Of a stretch of DNA of 64,000 nucleotides, positions 51,159-61,555 are shown piece by piece (positions within the stretch are counted from its first letter, which is position 1; each line of letters opens with the position of its first letter). The notes beneath the pieces were generated by a model that worked only from the letters and a program-made list of their open reading frames with translations, did no database searches and was not told the origin of the DNA. The position numbers and the translations under genes are program-made. Origin of the DNA: Collinsella sp. (GTDB lineage Bacteria > Actinomycetota > Coriobacteriia > Coriobacteriales > Coriobacteriaceae); NCBI GenBank assembly GCA_031294825.1, contig JAUMPM010000018.1:1-64000 (forward strand), in the 5' to 3' direction.

Positions 51159-52739
51159 CGCGGGCGGCTTGGACGTGATGTCGTAGCACACGCGGTTGGC
51201 GCCGGGGACCTCGGCAACGATGCGGCCAGAGATGCGGGCCAGTACGTCGTAGGGCAGCTTGGCCCAGTCGGCGGTCATGGCATCGCTGGACTCGACGGCG
51301 CGCAGGATGATCGGGCGCTGATAGGTGCGCTCGTCGCCCATAACGCCGACGGACTTAATGTCGGGCAGAACCGCGAAATACTGCCAGCAGCTGTGCTCGG
51401 AGTTGCGCTCGCCGGTCTGCTCAAACAGACGCTGGTTGTAGGCGTCGAGCTCCTCGCGCACGATAGCGTCGGCATTCTTGAGGATCTCGAGCTTCTCCTT
51501 ATCGACCGCACCGATGATGCGGATGGCCAAACCCGGGCCCGGGAAAGGCTGGCGGAACACGATGTGACCCGGCAGGCCGAGCGCCAGACCAAGTGCACGG
51601 ACCTCGTCCTTAAAGAAGTGATCGAGCGGCTCAATGAGGTCGAAGTGCACGCCCTCGGGGAACGGGATCAGGTTGTGATGGCTCTTGATGGTGGCCGTCT
51701 TGCCGCCCGTCTTGCGAGCGCCAGACTCGATGATGTCGGGGTAGATGGTGCCCTGAGCCAGATACTTGACCGGCTTGCCGTCGGTCTCGAGCTGCTGCGC
51801 CACGGCGAAGAACTCTTTCCAGAACTGCGTACCGATGATGCGACGCTTCTCCTCGGGCTCGGTCACACCGGCCAGAAGCTCGGCATAGCGGTCCTCGGCG
51901 TGGACGTGGATAAAGTCGACGTCAAACTGCTTGGTGAAGACCTCCTCCACCTGCTCGGGCTCGCCCTTGCGCAGCAGACCGTGGTTGATGAACACGCAGG
52001 TCATCTGCTTGCCTACGGCGCGGGCGCCCAGCGCAGCCACGACGGAGGAGTCGACGCCGCCGGACAGGGCCAGAATCACGCGGTCGTCGCCGACCTTCTC
52101 GCGGAACTCGGCCGTCATGGTCTCGACCAGGTTGTCCATGCTCCAGTTAGGCTCCAAGCCGCAGATCTCAAACAGGAAGTTGCTCAGCAGCTGCTGACCG
52201 TACTCGGAGTGCTTGACCTCGGGGTGGAACTGCGTGGTGAAGATCTTGCGCTCAACGCACTCCATGGCGGCAACCGGGCATACATCGGTGCTGGCGGTAA
52301 CGGTAAAGCCCTCGGGCACCTCGGACACGGCGTCGCGATGGCTCATCCACACGGTCTGCTCCATGGGCGTGGAGTTAAAGAGCTTGGCGCCTGCCGTGCG
52401 CGTGATGGTGGCGCGGCCGTACTCGCCCACCTCGGAATGGCCGACCTTGCCGCCGAGCGTCACGGCCGTGATCTGATGGCCGTAGCAAAAGCCCAGGACA
52501 GGAAGGCCCAAGTCAAAGATGGCAGGATCGATGGACGGAGCGTCCTCGGCGTACACGGAGGCCGGGCCGCCGGAAAGGATGAGCGCAGAGGCGTTCATCT
52601 CGCGAATCTCGTCGGCCGAGATGTCGCAGGGGACGATCTCGGAATACACGTTGAGGTCGCGGACGCGACGGGCAATGAGCTGACCGTACTGCGCACCAAA
52701 GTCGAGTACGAGGACCTTTGCGGAAGCCTTTTGATCCAT
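51141..52739 (-). CDS. guaA: GMP synthase (glutamine-hydrolysing)
   Basis: Makes GMP from XMP, ATP and glutamine. The 532-residue protein has a glutaminase domain with the nucleophile in GFCYGHQ and His/Glu in FHPEV. The ATP pyrophosphatase loop is LSGGVDSSV. The C-terminal dimerisation domain ends PPATIEWE. The ATG at 52739 has AAGAGGGGG upstream; an upstream in-frame start is rejected. The last 18 bases recur at 46388 and, weakly, at 31494. No purine riboswitch is seen before it. Confidence 0.97.
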   Translation of the reverse strand: MDQKASAKVLVLDFGAQYGQLIARRVRDLNVYSEIVPCDISADEIREMNASALILSGGPASVYAEDAPSIDPAIFDLGLPVLGFCYGHQITAVTLGGKVGHSEVGEYGRATITRTAGAKLFNSTPMEQTVWMSHRDAVSEVPEGFTVTASTDVCPVAAMECVERKIFTTQFHPEVKHSEYGQQLLSNFLFEICGLEPNWSMDNLVETMTAEFREKVGDDRVILALSGGVDSSVVAALGARAVGKQMTCVFINHGLLRKGEPEQVEEVFTKQFDVDFIHVHAEDRYAELLAGVTEPEEKRRIIGTQFWKEFFAVAQQLETDGKPVKYLAQGTIYPDIIESGARKTGGKTATIKSHHNLIPFPEGVHFDLIEPLDHFFKDEVRALGLALGLPGHIVFRQPFPGPGLAIRIIGAVDKEKLEILKNADAIVREELDAYNQRLFEQTGERNSEHSCWQYFAVLPDIKSVGVMGDERTYQRPIILRAVESSDAMTADWAKLPYDVLARISGRIVAEVPGANRVCYDITSKPPATIEWE

Positions 52740-53006
52740 GGTTCCCCCTCTTGTTGGCGGGGAGCCGGTGCCCACCCGCGTGAATGAACGAAAATAACCT
52801 CCATAGTGTACACGTTATATGGGGTTTCTCGTCGCTCACAGCCATCAGCGCACGGCAAACGCACGACCTAGGCCCCTATTTGACGGCAATTGAAGTGTTA
52901 CCAAACGTTGCAGATGATGTAATACGTTTGAACATTGGACGCCCTGTGCCACAATACTGCCGAACGATTCCGCCTCTGCGGCGGCAAATACGATAGGAAT
53001 ACCAGC

Positions 53007-54020
53007 ATGAAGCGCATCCTTCTCATCGCCACGGGCGGCACCATCGCATCGACCGAGGACGGCAACGGTCTCTCCCCCGCCCTGACCGGTGAGGAGCTCG
53101 CCCAGAGCGTCCCCGAGATCTCGGGCCTCTGCGAGCTCGACGTGGTGCAGCCCATGAACATCGACAGCACCAATATGCGTCCCAGTGACTGGATGCGTAT
53201 CCGCGACGTCATCGTCGAAGGCTATGCCGACCACGACGGCTTCGTGATTCTGCACGGCACCGACACCATGAGCTACACCGCGGCGGCGCTTTCCTATCTG
53301 ATTCAGGACAGCCCCAAGCCCATCGTACTCACCGGCTCGCAAAAGCCCATGGGCAACCCTTTTACTGATGCCAAACTCAACCTGTACCAGAGCCTGCTCT
53401 ATGCGCTCGACGAGCACTCGCACGATGTGTCGATTGTGTTTGGTGGCGTCGCCATTGCCGGCACGCGCGCCCGCAAGCAGCGCACCATGAGCTTTAACGC
53501 GTTCATTAGCGTCAACTATCCGCCCATTGCCTACATCCGCAACGACCGCATCGTGCGCAACGGGCTCCACGGCACTCATCAGGGCGAAAACCCGGTGCGT
53601 TTCTACGACAGCATCGACCCGCGCGTGTTTGTCCTTAAGCTGACGCCCGGCGTGAACCCGGGTATCCTGGACGCCCTAGCCGATAGCTACGATGCTGTAA
53701 TTCTTGAGACCTTTGGCATTGGCGGTATCCCCGAGTTTGGTGAGTCGGGCGAGTCATTCCAAGAGGCAATTTTCCGCTGGGTCGATTCGGGCCGCACCGT
53801 CGTTATGACCACGCAGGTCCCCGAAGAGGGCCTCGATCTGGGCGTTTATGAGGTCGGCCGTGCTTACGCCGATCATCCGGGCATTCTGCGTGGCGATGAC
53901 ATGACCACCGAGACGCTCGTGGCCAAGACCATGTGGGCACTCGGCCAGTCACGCGATGCCGCCGAAATCCAGCGCCTGTTCTACAGCCAAGTCAACCACG
54001 ACCGTATCCCGATGGCGTAA
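53007..54020 (+). CDS. ansA: Type I L-asparaginase
   Basis: Hydrolyses asparagine to aspartate and ammonia in the cytoplasm. The 337-residue protein has the first catalytic Thr in LIATGGTIAST and the second in VILHGTDTMSYTA. GSQKPMGNPFTDAKLNLYQS and AGTRARKQRTMSFNAF are conserved. There is no signal peptide, in keeping with type I. The ATG at 53007 follows ATAGGAATACCAGC. It is divergent from guaA with about 270 bases between; I see no operator there. Confidence 0.93.
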   Translation: MKRILLIATGGTIASTEDGNGLSPALTGEELAQSVPEISGLCELDVVQPMNIDSTNMRPSDWMRIRDVIVEGYADHDGFVILHGTDTMSYTAAALSYLIQDSPKPIVLTGSQKPMGNPFTDAKLNLYQSLLYALDEHSHDVSIVFGGVAIAGTRARKQRTMSFNAFISVNYPPIAYIRNDRIVRNGLHGTHQGENPVRFYDSIDPRVFVLKLTPGVNPGILDALADSYDAVILETFGIGGIPEFGESGESFQEAIFRWVDSGRTVVMTTQVPEEGLDLGVYEVGRAYADHPGILRGDDMTTETLVAKTMWALGQSRDAAEIQRLFYSQVNHDRIPMA

Positions 54021-54342
54021 TCTCTAAGGCAGCTCCACTTATCGCAACCTTAAACGACAGGTAGTCCCCCTCGGGCCGTGCAAAAATCGGAGTATTCTGC
54101 AATTTCTCCTCCGTAGGCATAGAATCGACCGATTGTTAGACGAACTTTTAGGACGAGGGTTCCGTCTAGTAAATATTTATTCCTCATTTTTATTTAGTAT
54201 GTGGATTAACTACTGCCAAAAAGGCAAAGCCAGCCGCTCGAGCTACCATCTACGGCCAAACTGGTGCTGAATACTCGCGATTTTGCACATCGCAACCAGG
54301 GGGACCCGCCCAAAGAGCGTCAAATACAGCGGGGGGAACGCC
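54021..54342. other. Gene-free AT-rich region
   Basis: 322 bases between asparaginase and the Xre gene. It has an AT-rich near-palindrome, TAGTAAATA..TATTTAGTA, around 54168-54201. No gene, RNA or clear terminator is recognised. Confidence 0.5.
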
Positions 54343-54561
54343 CTATCCGATACCCTCGAGAAGCTCTGACACCGTCATGCCGAGTGCGGGCGCGATCTTA
54401 AATAGAACCTTGAGCGTGAAATTTGCCGTCCCATCTTCGATTCGGTCGAGGTAGGGTCGGCTGATTCCTGTCGCCACACAAAAATCAACCTTGGAGATAC
54501 CAAGGTCCCTGCGTGTCTCTTCGACCCGCCTGCCAAGAATCTGTTTCGCACGTTCGTCCAT
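54343..54561 (-). CDS. Xre-family helix-turn-helix regulator
   Basis: A compact 72-residue DNA-binding protein, a single Xre/Cro domain: ILGRRVEETRRDLGISKVDF, then GISRPYLDRIEDG and ALGMTVSELLEGIG. The ATG is at 54561. It is divergent from the HAD-like gene, and a perfect 24-base palindrome lies 30 bases upstream, so it probably represses both genes. Confidence 0.85.
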   Translation of the reverse strand: MDERAKQILGRRVEETRRDLGISKVDFCVATGISRPYLDRIEDGTANFTLKVLFKIAPALGMTVSELLEGIG

Positions 54562-54590
54562 GCAGACGAGTTTGAAATGGAGCCGAACAT

Positions 54591-54614
54591 AAACGTAAAC
54601 TATAGTTTACGTTT
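54591..54614. promoter_or_regulatory. Perfect 24-bp palindrome, probable Xre operator
   Basis: AAACGTAAACTA followed by its exact reverse complement. The centre CTATAG overlaps a possible -10, and each half contains ACGTAAAC. It lies between the two divergent genes at 54561 and 54638. Confidence 0.75.
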
Positions 54615-54637
54615 TGCCGAATATACAGGAGTTTTCT

Positions 54638-55027
54638 ATGTCGGCTTGCTCAATTTGCATGCGTCAAAAATCACGCTGTACAGACGGCGTGCAGCCCAAG
54701 CTTGTCGTCGTTGAGGCCGAATGCCTTTCCCCGGATGAACGAACAGCCTTTACGTTGCTATCGAGCCGTGTTGCGACCGCACTGCTCCCCAACCCGGCGA
54801 GAGGCGAGCTCGCCTCTCAATGCCGAACGCACGGCTGCACCCTTGACCAGGCCGTAGTAATAGCAACCAGCCAGCGTGGCCTGCCCCTTCTCCTGGAAGC
54901 CGGTATCGCACTCGCACTTCACGGCGCCGGATACGAAAACGAGGCCGCCGCCGACATGGTCTTTAAACCACGATCGAGCGGCGGCCTCGCAGCAGCCATT
55001 GAATATGCGTGCAGGCTCGTTGCCTAA
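54638..55027 (+). CDS. Degenerate HAD-like protein
   Basis: A 129-residue protein. The C-terminal part, AVVIATSQRGLPLLLEAGIA and then AADMVFKPRSSGGLAAAIEY, follows the HAD motif IV region (usually GDGxND..MLEAAG..AAD..). The catalytic Asp residues are replaced by ATSQRG. The segment PKLVVVEAECL occupies the place of motif I and also lacks DxD. The N-terminus has CSICMRQKSRC, a possible metal site. AGGAG is six bases before the ATG. It is likely a non-catalytic binding protein controlled with the divergent Xre gene; this is inferred. Confidence 0.55.
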   Translation: MSACSICMRQKSRCTDGVQPKLVVVEAECLSPDERTAFTLLSSRVATALLPNPARGELASQCRTHGCTLDQAVVIATSQRGLPLLLEAGIALALHGAGYENEAAADMVFKPRSSGGLAAAIEYACRLVA

Positions 55028-55036
55028 AAGGACAAG

Positions 55037-55420
55037 CTAGAAACCAAAGCCAAAGCCCGTTCCGGTAATCGCCGAGTACATAAAGTAAACGTTGGCCACG
55101 TTGAGAAACACACCCGTGATGCAGCCGTTTCGCAGGTAGCGCTCGCACACGATGCGCGCCATGGCGGCAGAGTCCTCATTGTTCTTGGCCTGGCGTCCCG
55201 CCGTAAAGTACGTCGCCACGCTCAGCAGCAAGTTGAGCACCGGCAGCGCCAGCAACTCGTAGCTCTTGCCCCAGCGCGTTACCTCGCCAGCTGCGTTAAA
55301 CTTCGTTGCCACCTCGGGGCCAATGTTGGGGATCACAAACGCTGCGACCACCAGCGGAATCACCGCAAGTACGAGCAGTGCAATACCCATGTAGCCGGCT
55401 TTTTTGCCATATTTAAACAT
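55037..55420 (-). CDS. DUF1648-domain membrane protein
   Basis: A 127-residue membrane protein with three hydrophobic segments (about 12-30, 52-72 and 98-118). ATKFNAAGEVTRWGKSYELL matches the DUF1648 signature (FNxxGExxRWG), found in SdpI-like immunity and transport-associated proteins. The C-terminus is Gly/Phe-rich (TGTGFGFGF). It lies 11 bases downstream of ychF and may be co-transcribed. Function unknown. Confidence 0.75.
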   Translation of the reverse strand: MFKYGKKAGYMGIALLVLAVIPLVVAAFVIPNIGPEVATKFNAAGEVTRWGKSYELLALPVLNLLLSVATYFTAGRQAKNNEDSAAMARIVCERYLRNGCITGVFLNVANVYFMYSAITGTGFGFGF

Positions 55421-55431
55421 GCGCGTCGCCC

Positions 55432-56508
<1,077 letters not shown>

Positions 56509-56622
56509 GACAGCTCCTTTTGGTACAGGTACTTCAAACTGCATAAGTATAGCGCCGCCGCAGCATCTGGGCGAACCCGGACGCCACGGCGGCGCAAATG
56601 AAGCAGAGATTGGGGTCGCTGG

Positions 56623-57876
56623 CTAGTCTGCGAGCTTCTCCACTTGGTCGAGCATCTTGTCAAGCTTGGCCTTTGCCTCAGCCTTGACCTTCTGGGCCTC
56701 TTCGTGAGCCTTCGCCTTCTGGGCGGCCTTTTCCTCGGCCTCGGGATCGACGACGATCAGGTTGGACGCGTCGTGCTCAACCAACTTGAGCGCATGCTCG
56801 GGACACACCTTGACACAGGCGCCGCAGCCCAAACAATACGTGGACTCCAACGCAAAGCGGCCACTTCCCACCAGATCGCAGGCGAACGTAGGGCATACAT
56901 TGACACACTCACCACACGACGTGCACTTGTCAAAATCGCACTCCGGCGTGCTCACCTGCATGTTCTGGGCAAGCTCGGGGTGGTTTTGCAATGTCGAGAG
57001 CACCAGCTGCCGCCCATGGGTGAGCGAACGGCGACGCTTGGTCGTCGTGGTGCCGCACATGGTGTTGAGCGTGCGCTCCAGCTGGGTAATCTGATGGCGA
57101 TGGGCCTTGAGCTTTTGCGTCACCGAGGCCAGCGCCGCCGTCGCTGGATTGAGCTTGGTCACGGTTAGACCCGTGGTACGGGCAATCTTATCCATGTACT
57201 CCTTGCGCTCGTACTCGCGACGCTTATGGCATTTGAGGCTCTTGGGGTCGACCTCCAGGCCCATACCCGTGCCGGACCACTCCTCGGCCTTCGCAATCGC
57301 CTCGCCCAGAATGTCCTCACCGCCGGTGTTGCGGCATTTATCGCACACGCCCAACGGCAGGTACACACTCACGTTGGGATAGTCGGCCAGCACCGAGAAC
57401 CAGGTCTCGGCCGTAATATCGCCCACGCAGGCGACGACGACCTCGTTCTCGCGCGGCATGCGCTTAAGGGCACGCGTGCAGGTGACGTAGGCGGTCTCGT
57501 GGCTCGTAGCCGCCGAGACAATATCGTCGTAGACGTTTTTGGGTGCAAGGCGCGGAGAGATGATCGCCTCCGTCGGGCAAGCAGCGGCGCACAGGCCGCA
57601 CTTGCGACAGGAGTCGAGGATCTCGATGGCGTCTTCCTCGACCTCGATAGCGTTGACCGGGCACACGTCCATGCACGCGGTGCAGCCGCTCTTTTCGTTT
57701 TTGCAGGTCAGACACGGAATGGTGTTGCCGCGCGGGCGCTCCTTGTAGTCGGCAGGATTCCACTGCGGCGCCGACGGATCGAGTGCATCGGTCACGCCGC
57801 CAAGCGGGTTTTTAAGAAAGTCGAAACCCTTGCTGATCTCGATAATGTCATCAAACAGATCGTGTTCCTGCGCCAT
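56623..57876 (-). CDS. Multi-cluster 4Fe-4S ferredoxin protein
   Basis: A soluble 417-residue iron-sulfur protein. N-terminal clusters are CLTCKNEKSGCTACMDVCP and CRKCGLCAAACP. A central region with CDKCRNTGG and a long helical segment (about 215-295) is followed by CTSCGECVNVCP and CLGCGACVKVCP. The C-terminal 45 residues form a Lys/Glu/Ala coiled coil. GGGAGGGG lies before the ATG at 57876. It is probably an electron carrier for an unidentified anaerobic oxidoreductase; no partner enzyme is adjacent. Confidence 0.82.
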   Translation of the reverse strand: MAQEHDLFDDIIEISKGFDFLKNPLGGVTDALDPSAPQWNPADYKERPRGNTIPCLTCKNEKSGCTACMDVCPVNAIEVEEDAIEILDSCRKCGLCAAACPTEAIISPRLAPKNVYDDIVSAATSHETAYVTCTRALKRMPRENEVVVACVGDITAETWFSVLADYPNVSVYLPLGVCDKCRNTGGEDILGEAIAKAEEWSGTGMGLEVDPKSLKCHKRREYERKEYMDKIARTTGLTVTKLNPATAALASVTQKLKAHRHQITQLERTLNTMCGTTTTKRRRSLTHGRQLVLSTLQNHPELAQNMQVSTPECDFDKCTSCGECVNVCPTFACDLVGSGRFALESTYCLGCGACVKVCPEHALKLVEHDASNLIVVDPEAEEKAAQKAKAHEEAQKVKAEAKAKLDKMLDQVEKLAD

Positions 57877-58027
57877 GCGCGGCCCCTCCCTGAGCAGTGC
57901 AAACAAGCAAGAGATAATGATACGCCATCGGCCCACGCCTCGGGCAAATTACACGTGGCGCATCTTTGCGGCAAATAGCCCATGGCCTATCGCCGTCTCG
58001 ATTGCACAAGATCAATCAAGCGCCAAA

Positions 58028-58534
58028 CTATGCCTCGCACATGAGCTGCACGAGTTTTTGTTTGGTCACCTTGGCCTGTTCGTTAGCCATATTGCGCTCG
58101 TTTCTAAAGACCGCATTTGCAACACCCTGCAGATCGGCATCGGAAATCGCACTGCACGGACCGTCCATCGACGCCGCCGTGGGGCATACGCACAACGGCA
58201 ACTCGGCATAAAACGCAACGGCCTTGGCGATATCGAGCATTTTGCCGCCGCCAATACCCACCACCATGTCGCAATACTCAGCCTGGGCTTCCTCAGCCAT
58301 TTCGACAACGGCCTCTTCCGTACACGGACCGTTGTAAATCTTAAAGAACGGCTCGCTTAGATCTTCGTCCAGAAATCCATCAACAATCTGCCTGCACAGC
58401 CGATCCTCGGTGCCCTGGTCAAACAAGACATAGGCAGCGCAGCCCAACCATGTCAAATACCTGCCCTGACGCGAAAGTACGCCCGGCCCCTGAACATACC
58501 GACCGGGACCGCCGTAAACCATAGGAAGCGCCAT
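58028..58534 (-). pseudogene. Glycerol dehydrogenase-like gene with internal deletion
   Basis: 168 codons remain of a family of about 360. The NAD-binding half is present, GRYVQGPGVLSRQGRY and then VVGIGGGKMLDIAKAVAFYA, CPTAASMDGPCSA. It then jumps to a C-terminal stretch, ISDADLQGVANAVFRNERNM, which corresponds to VTPEMVANAILGADAL in the intact paralogue 114 bases upstream. The metal-binding His residues are lost. The frame is open, so a stable half-protein may still be made. Confidence 0.7.
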
Positions 58535-58564
58535 ACGAGAATCCGTCCTTCATCAAACAACGAT

Positions 58565-58595
58565 TGGTGCAAAGTAACCTGACCCCTTTGCACCA
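58565..58595. repeat. Perfect inverted repeat between the two dehydrogenase genes
   Basis: TGGTGCAAAG (58565-58574) and CTTTGCACCA (58586-58595) enclose TAACCTGACCC. It sits after the gldA terminator and before the deleted paralogue. Confidence 0.7.
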
Positions 58596-58602
58596 TAGCA
58601 AA

Positions 58603-58635
58603 AAGGGGCAAAGCCATCTGTTGGCTTTGCCCCTT
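58603..58635 (-). terminator. Rho-independent terminator of gldA
   Basis: Fourteen-base arms (58603-58616 and 58622-58635) around a five-base loop, with TTTTTGC on the minus strand. It lies 12 bases past the gldA stop. Confidence 0.92.
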
Positions 58636-58647
58636 CCTTAGCTTGAT

Positions 58648-59748
58648 TTACTCATCCATGAGATAGTAGTGACCCAGTGCGTCGGCACCCAGAATGGCGT
58701 TTGCAACCATCTCGGGCGTCACCTCAAACGGCATGTTGCACATGGTGTCCTCGGGTGCGCAGGCGGCCTCGGCAACAATCATGGCCTGCTCGCGCGTAAG
58801 CTCGGCAACGCCAAGTTCCTTCATCGTGACCGGCAGGCCCAGCTCAATGCAGAAGCCCAAGACTTCCTCGAGCTTCTCGGTCGGGGCATCCTCGAGTACC
58901 AGCTGGACGATGGTGCCGAAGGCGACCTTCTCGCCGTGATACATGCTGTGGCACTCAGGCAGCATCGTCAGGCCATTGTGGATGGCATGAGCGGCAGCAA
59001 GGCCCGAGCTCTCAAAGCCAATGCCAGAGAGCAGCGTATTGGCCTCGATGATGTGCTCGACGGCAGGCGTGAGCGCACCCTTCTCCAGCGCAACCTTGGC
59101 CTTGACGCCATCGGCCATAAGCGTCTCGTAGCAGAGCTTGGCGAGCGCCAAGCCAGCCATGCCGCCCTTACCGCCGGCGCAAGTGCCACCGTCGGCATCA
59201 TGCGTAGCCTGGGCCTCAAAGTAGGTTGCGAGCGCATCGCCCATACCGGAAACCGTCAGGCGCACCGGGCTCGCCGCGATAACCGTCGTATCCATCAGGA
59301 CAATGTTGGGGTTTGCCTTAAGGAAGAGATATTTATCGAACTGGCCGTCATCGGTGTAGAGCACCGAAAGTGCCGAGCACGGCGCATCGGTCGAAGCGAT
59401 GGTGGGGCAAATGATAACCGGGGACTCCAGATAGTAGGCAACGGCCTTGGCGGTATCGAGGATCTTGCCGCCACCGACGCCGACGATGATGTCGCAACCG
59501 TTGTCGCGAGCGAGCGCAACCAAACGGTCGACCTCGCCCTTGGAGCACTCGCCATTAAAGTCCTCAAACAGCAGCTCGGCCTTAGCCTCGGCAAAGCCGC
59601 CCTCGATCTTGGCACCGACGCGCTTCTTGCCCGAAGGCGTCACAATAACGAGGGCCTTAGCGCCGAGCGGCTCGACATAGGAGCCGAGCTTGGCGAGCTC
59701 GTCCGGACCCTGGATGTACTTGCTGGGGCTATTGAAAATTGCAGCCAT
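58648..59748 (-). CDS. gldA: Glycerol dehydrogenase
   Basis: An NAD-dependent enzyme of 366 residues oxidising glycerol to dihydroxyacetone. The nucleotide loop is VGVGGGKILDTAKAVAYY. The zinc ligands are Asp in SGMGDALATYFEAQ, His in GLAAAHAIHNGL and His in SMYHGEKVAFGT. The N-terminus IFNSPSKYIQGPDEL and the C-terminus EVTPEMVANAILGADALG are typical. A strong terminator follows and one precedes it, so it is a single-gene unit. Confidence 0.93.
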   Translation of the reverse strand: MAAIFNSPSKYIQGPDELAKLGSYVEPLGAKALVIVTPSGKKRVGAKIEGGFAEAKAELLFEDFNGECSKGEVDRLVALARDNGCDIIVGVGGGKILDTAKAVAYYLESPVIICPTIASTDAPCSALSVLYTDDGQFDKYLFLKANPNIVLMDTTVIAASPVRLTVSGMGDALATYFEAQATHDADGGTCAGGKGGMAGLALAKLCYETLMADGVKAKVALEKGALTPAVEHIIEANTLLSGIGFESSGLAAAHAIHNGLTMLPECHSMYHGEKVAFGTIVQLVLEDAPTEKLEEVLGFCIELGLPVTMKELGVAELTREQAMIVAEAACAPEDTMCNMPFEVTPEMVANAILGADALGHYYLMDE

Positions 59749-59777
59749 AACTATCCCATTCTCTAAAAGAAAAAAGA

Positions 59778-59810
59778 AAGGGGCTCCGTACGGATACGTG
59801 CGGAGCCCCT
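59778..59810 (-). terminator. Rho-independent terminator of the alcohol dehydrogenase gene
   Basis: AGGGGCTCCG-type arms of about 14 bases (59779-59792 and 59797-59810) are followed on the minus strand by TTTCTTTTTTCTTTT. It lies 22 bases past the stop of the gene at 59832. Confidence 0.92.
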
Positions 59811-59831
59811 CGTTACGATAACAAGAGTCGA

Positions 59832-61055
59832 TTAGAAATCGATGTCGGTGTCGTAGTAGCAGGCCTTGAGGATCTTCTCGAAGTCGGCAGCCTTGGTCTC
59901 ACGCGGGTTCTCGGGCGTGCAGGCGTCCTGCTCAGCGTTCGCGGCAATCTCGGGCAGCTTGGCGAGGAACTCCTCCTCGGAAACCATCTGCGGGTTCTCG
60001 GCGTCGACCTTCACGCCGCCATTCGCGTAATCCTTGATGGACTGCGGAATGTTGAGCTGGTCGTTGAGGTCGCGAATCTTCTGGACGAGCGCAGCGATGA
60101 GCTCCTCGTTGGTCTCGCCGGGAAGGTGCAGGATCTCCTTGGCCACGTAAGCGTAACGCTCGGCAGCACGGGGATCCTTGGAGTTCCACTGGATGACCTT
60201 GCCCAGGTACATGGCGTTAGCAGCACCGTGGATGATGTGGCCGTTCTCGAAGGCAGCACCGGTCTTGTGAGCCATGGAGTGAACGATGCCGAGCAGGCCC
60301 GAGGAGAAGGCGATGCCGGCGATGCACTGAGCCTCGTGCATGTGCTGACGGGCCTCATGGTCGCCAGCATAGGACTTGGGCAGCCACTCGACGATCTCGC
60401 GGATGCCGTGCAGGGCGTTGGCATCGGTGAACATAGAGGCGCAGGTGGAAACGTAGGCCTCCATGCAGTGGGTCAGAGCGTCCATGCCGGTATGAGCGCA
60501 CAGCTTGGCGGGCATGGTGTAGGTGAGCTCCGGGTCGACGATGGCGACATCAGGGGTGATGTTGAAGTCGGCCAGCGGGTACTTGATGCCCTTGGCGTAG
60601 TCGGTAATGACGGAGAACGCAGTGACCTCGGTAGCGGTGCCGGAGGTAGAGGAGATGGCGCAGAAATGAGCCTTCTGACGCAGCTCAGGGAAGCTGAACG
60701 GCTGGATGATGTTATCGAAGGACTCCTCGGGATACTCGTAGAAGACCCACATGGCCTTAGCGGCATCGATGGGCGAGCCGCCGCCGATGGCGATAATCCA
60801 GTCGGGCTCGAACTCGCGCATGGCCTCGGCGCCCTTCATGACCGTCTCGATGGACGGGTCGGACTCGACGCCCTCGAACAGCTTGACCTCGAAACCGCTT
60901 TCCTTAAGGTCGTTCTCGACGTCCTGCAGGAATCCGCCGCGGCGCATAGAGCTGCCGCCAGAAACGATGATAGCCTTCTTGCCCTTGAGGTTCTTCACCT
61001 CGTGGCGAGCGCCCTCACCAAAGTACAGATCGCGAGGATTGGTAAAACGTCCCAT
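59832..61055 (-). CDS. Iron-containing alcohol dehydrogenase
   Basis: A 407-residue group III alcohol dehydrogenase. The nucleotide loop is AIGGGSPIDAAKAMWVF. Metal ligands are Asp/His in GMDALTHCMEAYVS, His in VHSMAHKTGAAF and His in NGHIIHGAAN. The family reduces acetaldehyde, butyraldehyde or related carbonyls in fermentation. The ATG at 61055 has AGGAGG seven bases before it; an upstream start has no site. The 5' neighbour is divergent, so it has its own promoter. Confidence 0.94.
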   Translation of the reverse strand: MGRFTNPRDLYFGEGARHEVKNLKGKKAIIVSGGSSMRRGGFLQDVENDLKESGFEVKLFEGVESDPSIETVMKGAEAMREFEPDWIIAIGGGSPIDAAKAMWVFYEYPEESFDNIIQPFSFPELRQKAHFCAISSTSGTATEVTAFSVITDYAKGIKYPLADFNITPDVAIVDPELTYTMPAKLCAHTGMDALTHCMEAYVSTCASMFTDANALHGIREIVEWLPKSYAGDHEARQHMHEAQCIAGIAFSSGLLGIVHSMAHKTGAAFENGHIIHGAANAMYLGKVIQWNSKDPRAAERYAYVAKEILHLPGETNEELIAALVQKIRDLNDQLNIPQSIKDYANGGVKVDAENPQMVSEEEFLAKLPEIAANAEQDACTPENPRETKAADFEKILKACYYDTDIDF

Positions 61056-61555
61056 ACTGTGCCTCCTAAACAAGCCCCTCTTAGACTTGCGTATATAACG
61101 GAGCACCCGATTGGCTCCGTTAGGACCGTTTTGCGCGTTGCCGGCGATGACAATGCGCGATGTCTTAACGCCTCAACGCTCAGACAAACACTATTTTACC
61201 GTTCTGGTTGGTCAGTTATTCACCTAAAGCCAACAATGATGAAACGTTTTTTCTATCCCTGATGACCCTTGTGGGACATTCATACTCCCAAGCTGGGCAA
61301 ACGTTTTATCAGGGTTGACTACATATCCCGGACAGGGCCGTGCCCCTCCAAAATGTGCCCCGTTCGCCGCCAAAAATCGACCGTTTACGGCACTGTGATA
61401 CCACTCGGTCGTCCAAGGTGCCGACATTTGTGCGACATCCGTCTTCGTGGTGCAAAGGTGCAAGTCCAAGTGCGGCACCCCCGGTGTGCCACATGCGGGT
61501 AAACTAGAACCTTATATAGAGACATTTGAACCCTAACCGCAGCAAAGGAGGCCCC
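61056..61555. other. 500-base intergenic region between divergent genes
   Basis: No gene is seen on either strand. The region near 61455-61495 has a GGTGTGCCAC and GTGCGGCACC pair with partial dyad symmetry. I see no riboswitch, RNA gene or clear Rex-type site, so its size is unexplained. Confidence 0.45.

Noticed and set aside
51069..52787. 572-codon frame opposite guaA
   Set aside because: Fully antisense to guaA; no recognisable domain.
52740..53006. Purine riboswitch before guaA
   Set aside because: No match to the conserved purine-riboswitch core or its three-way junction on the minus strand.
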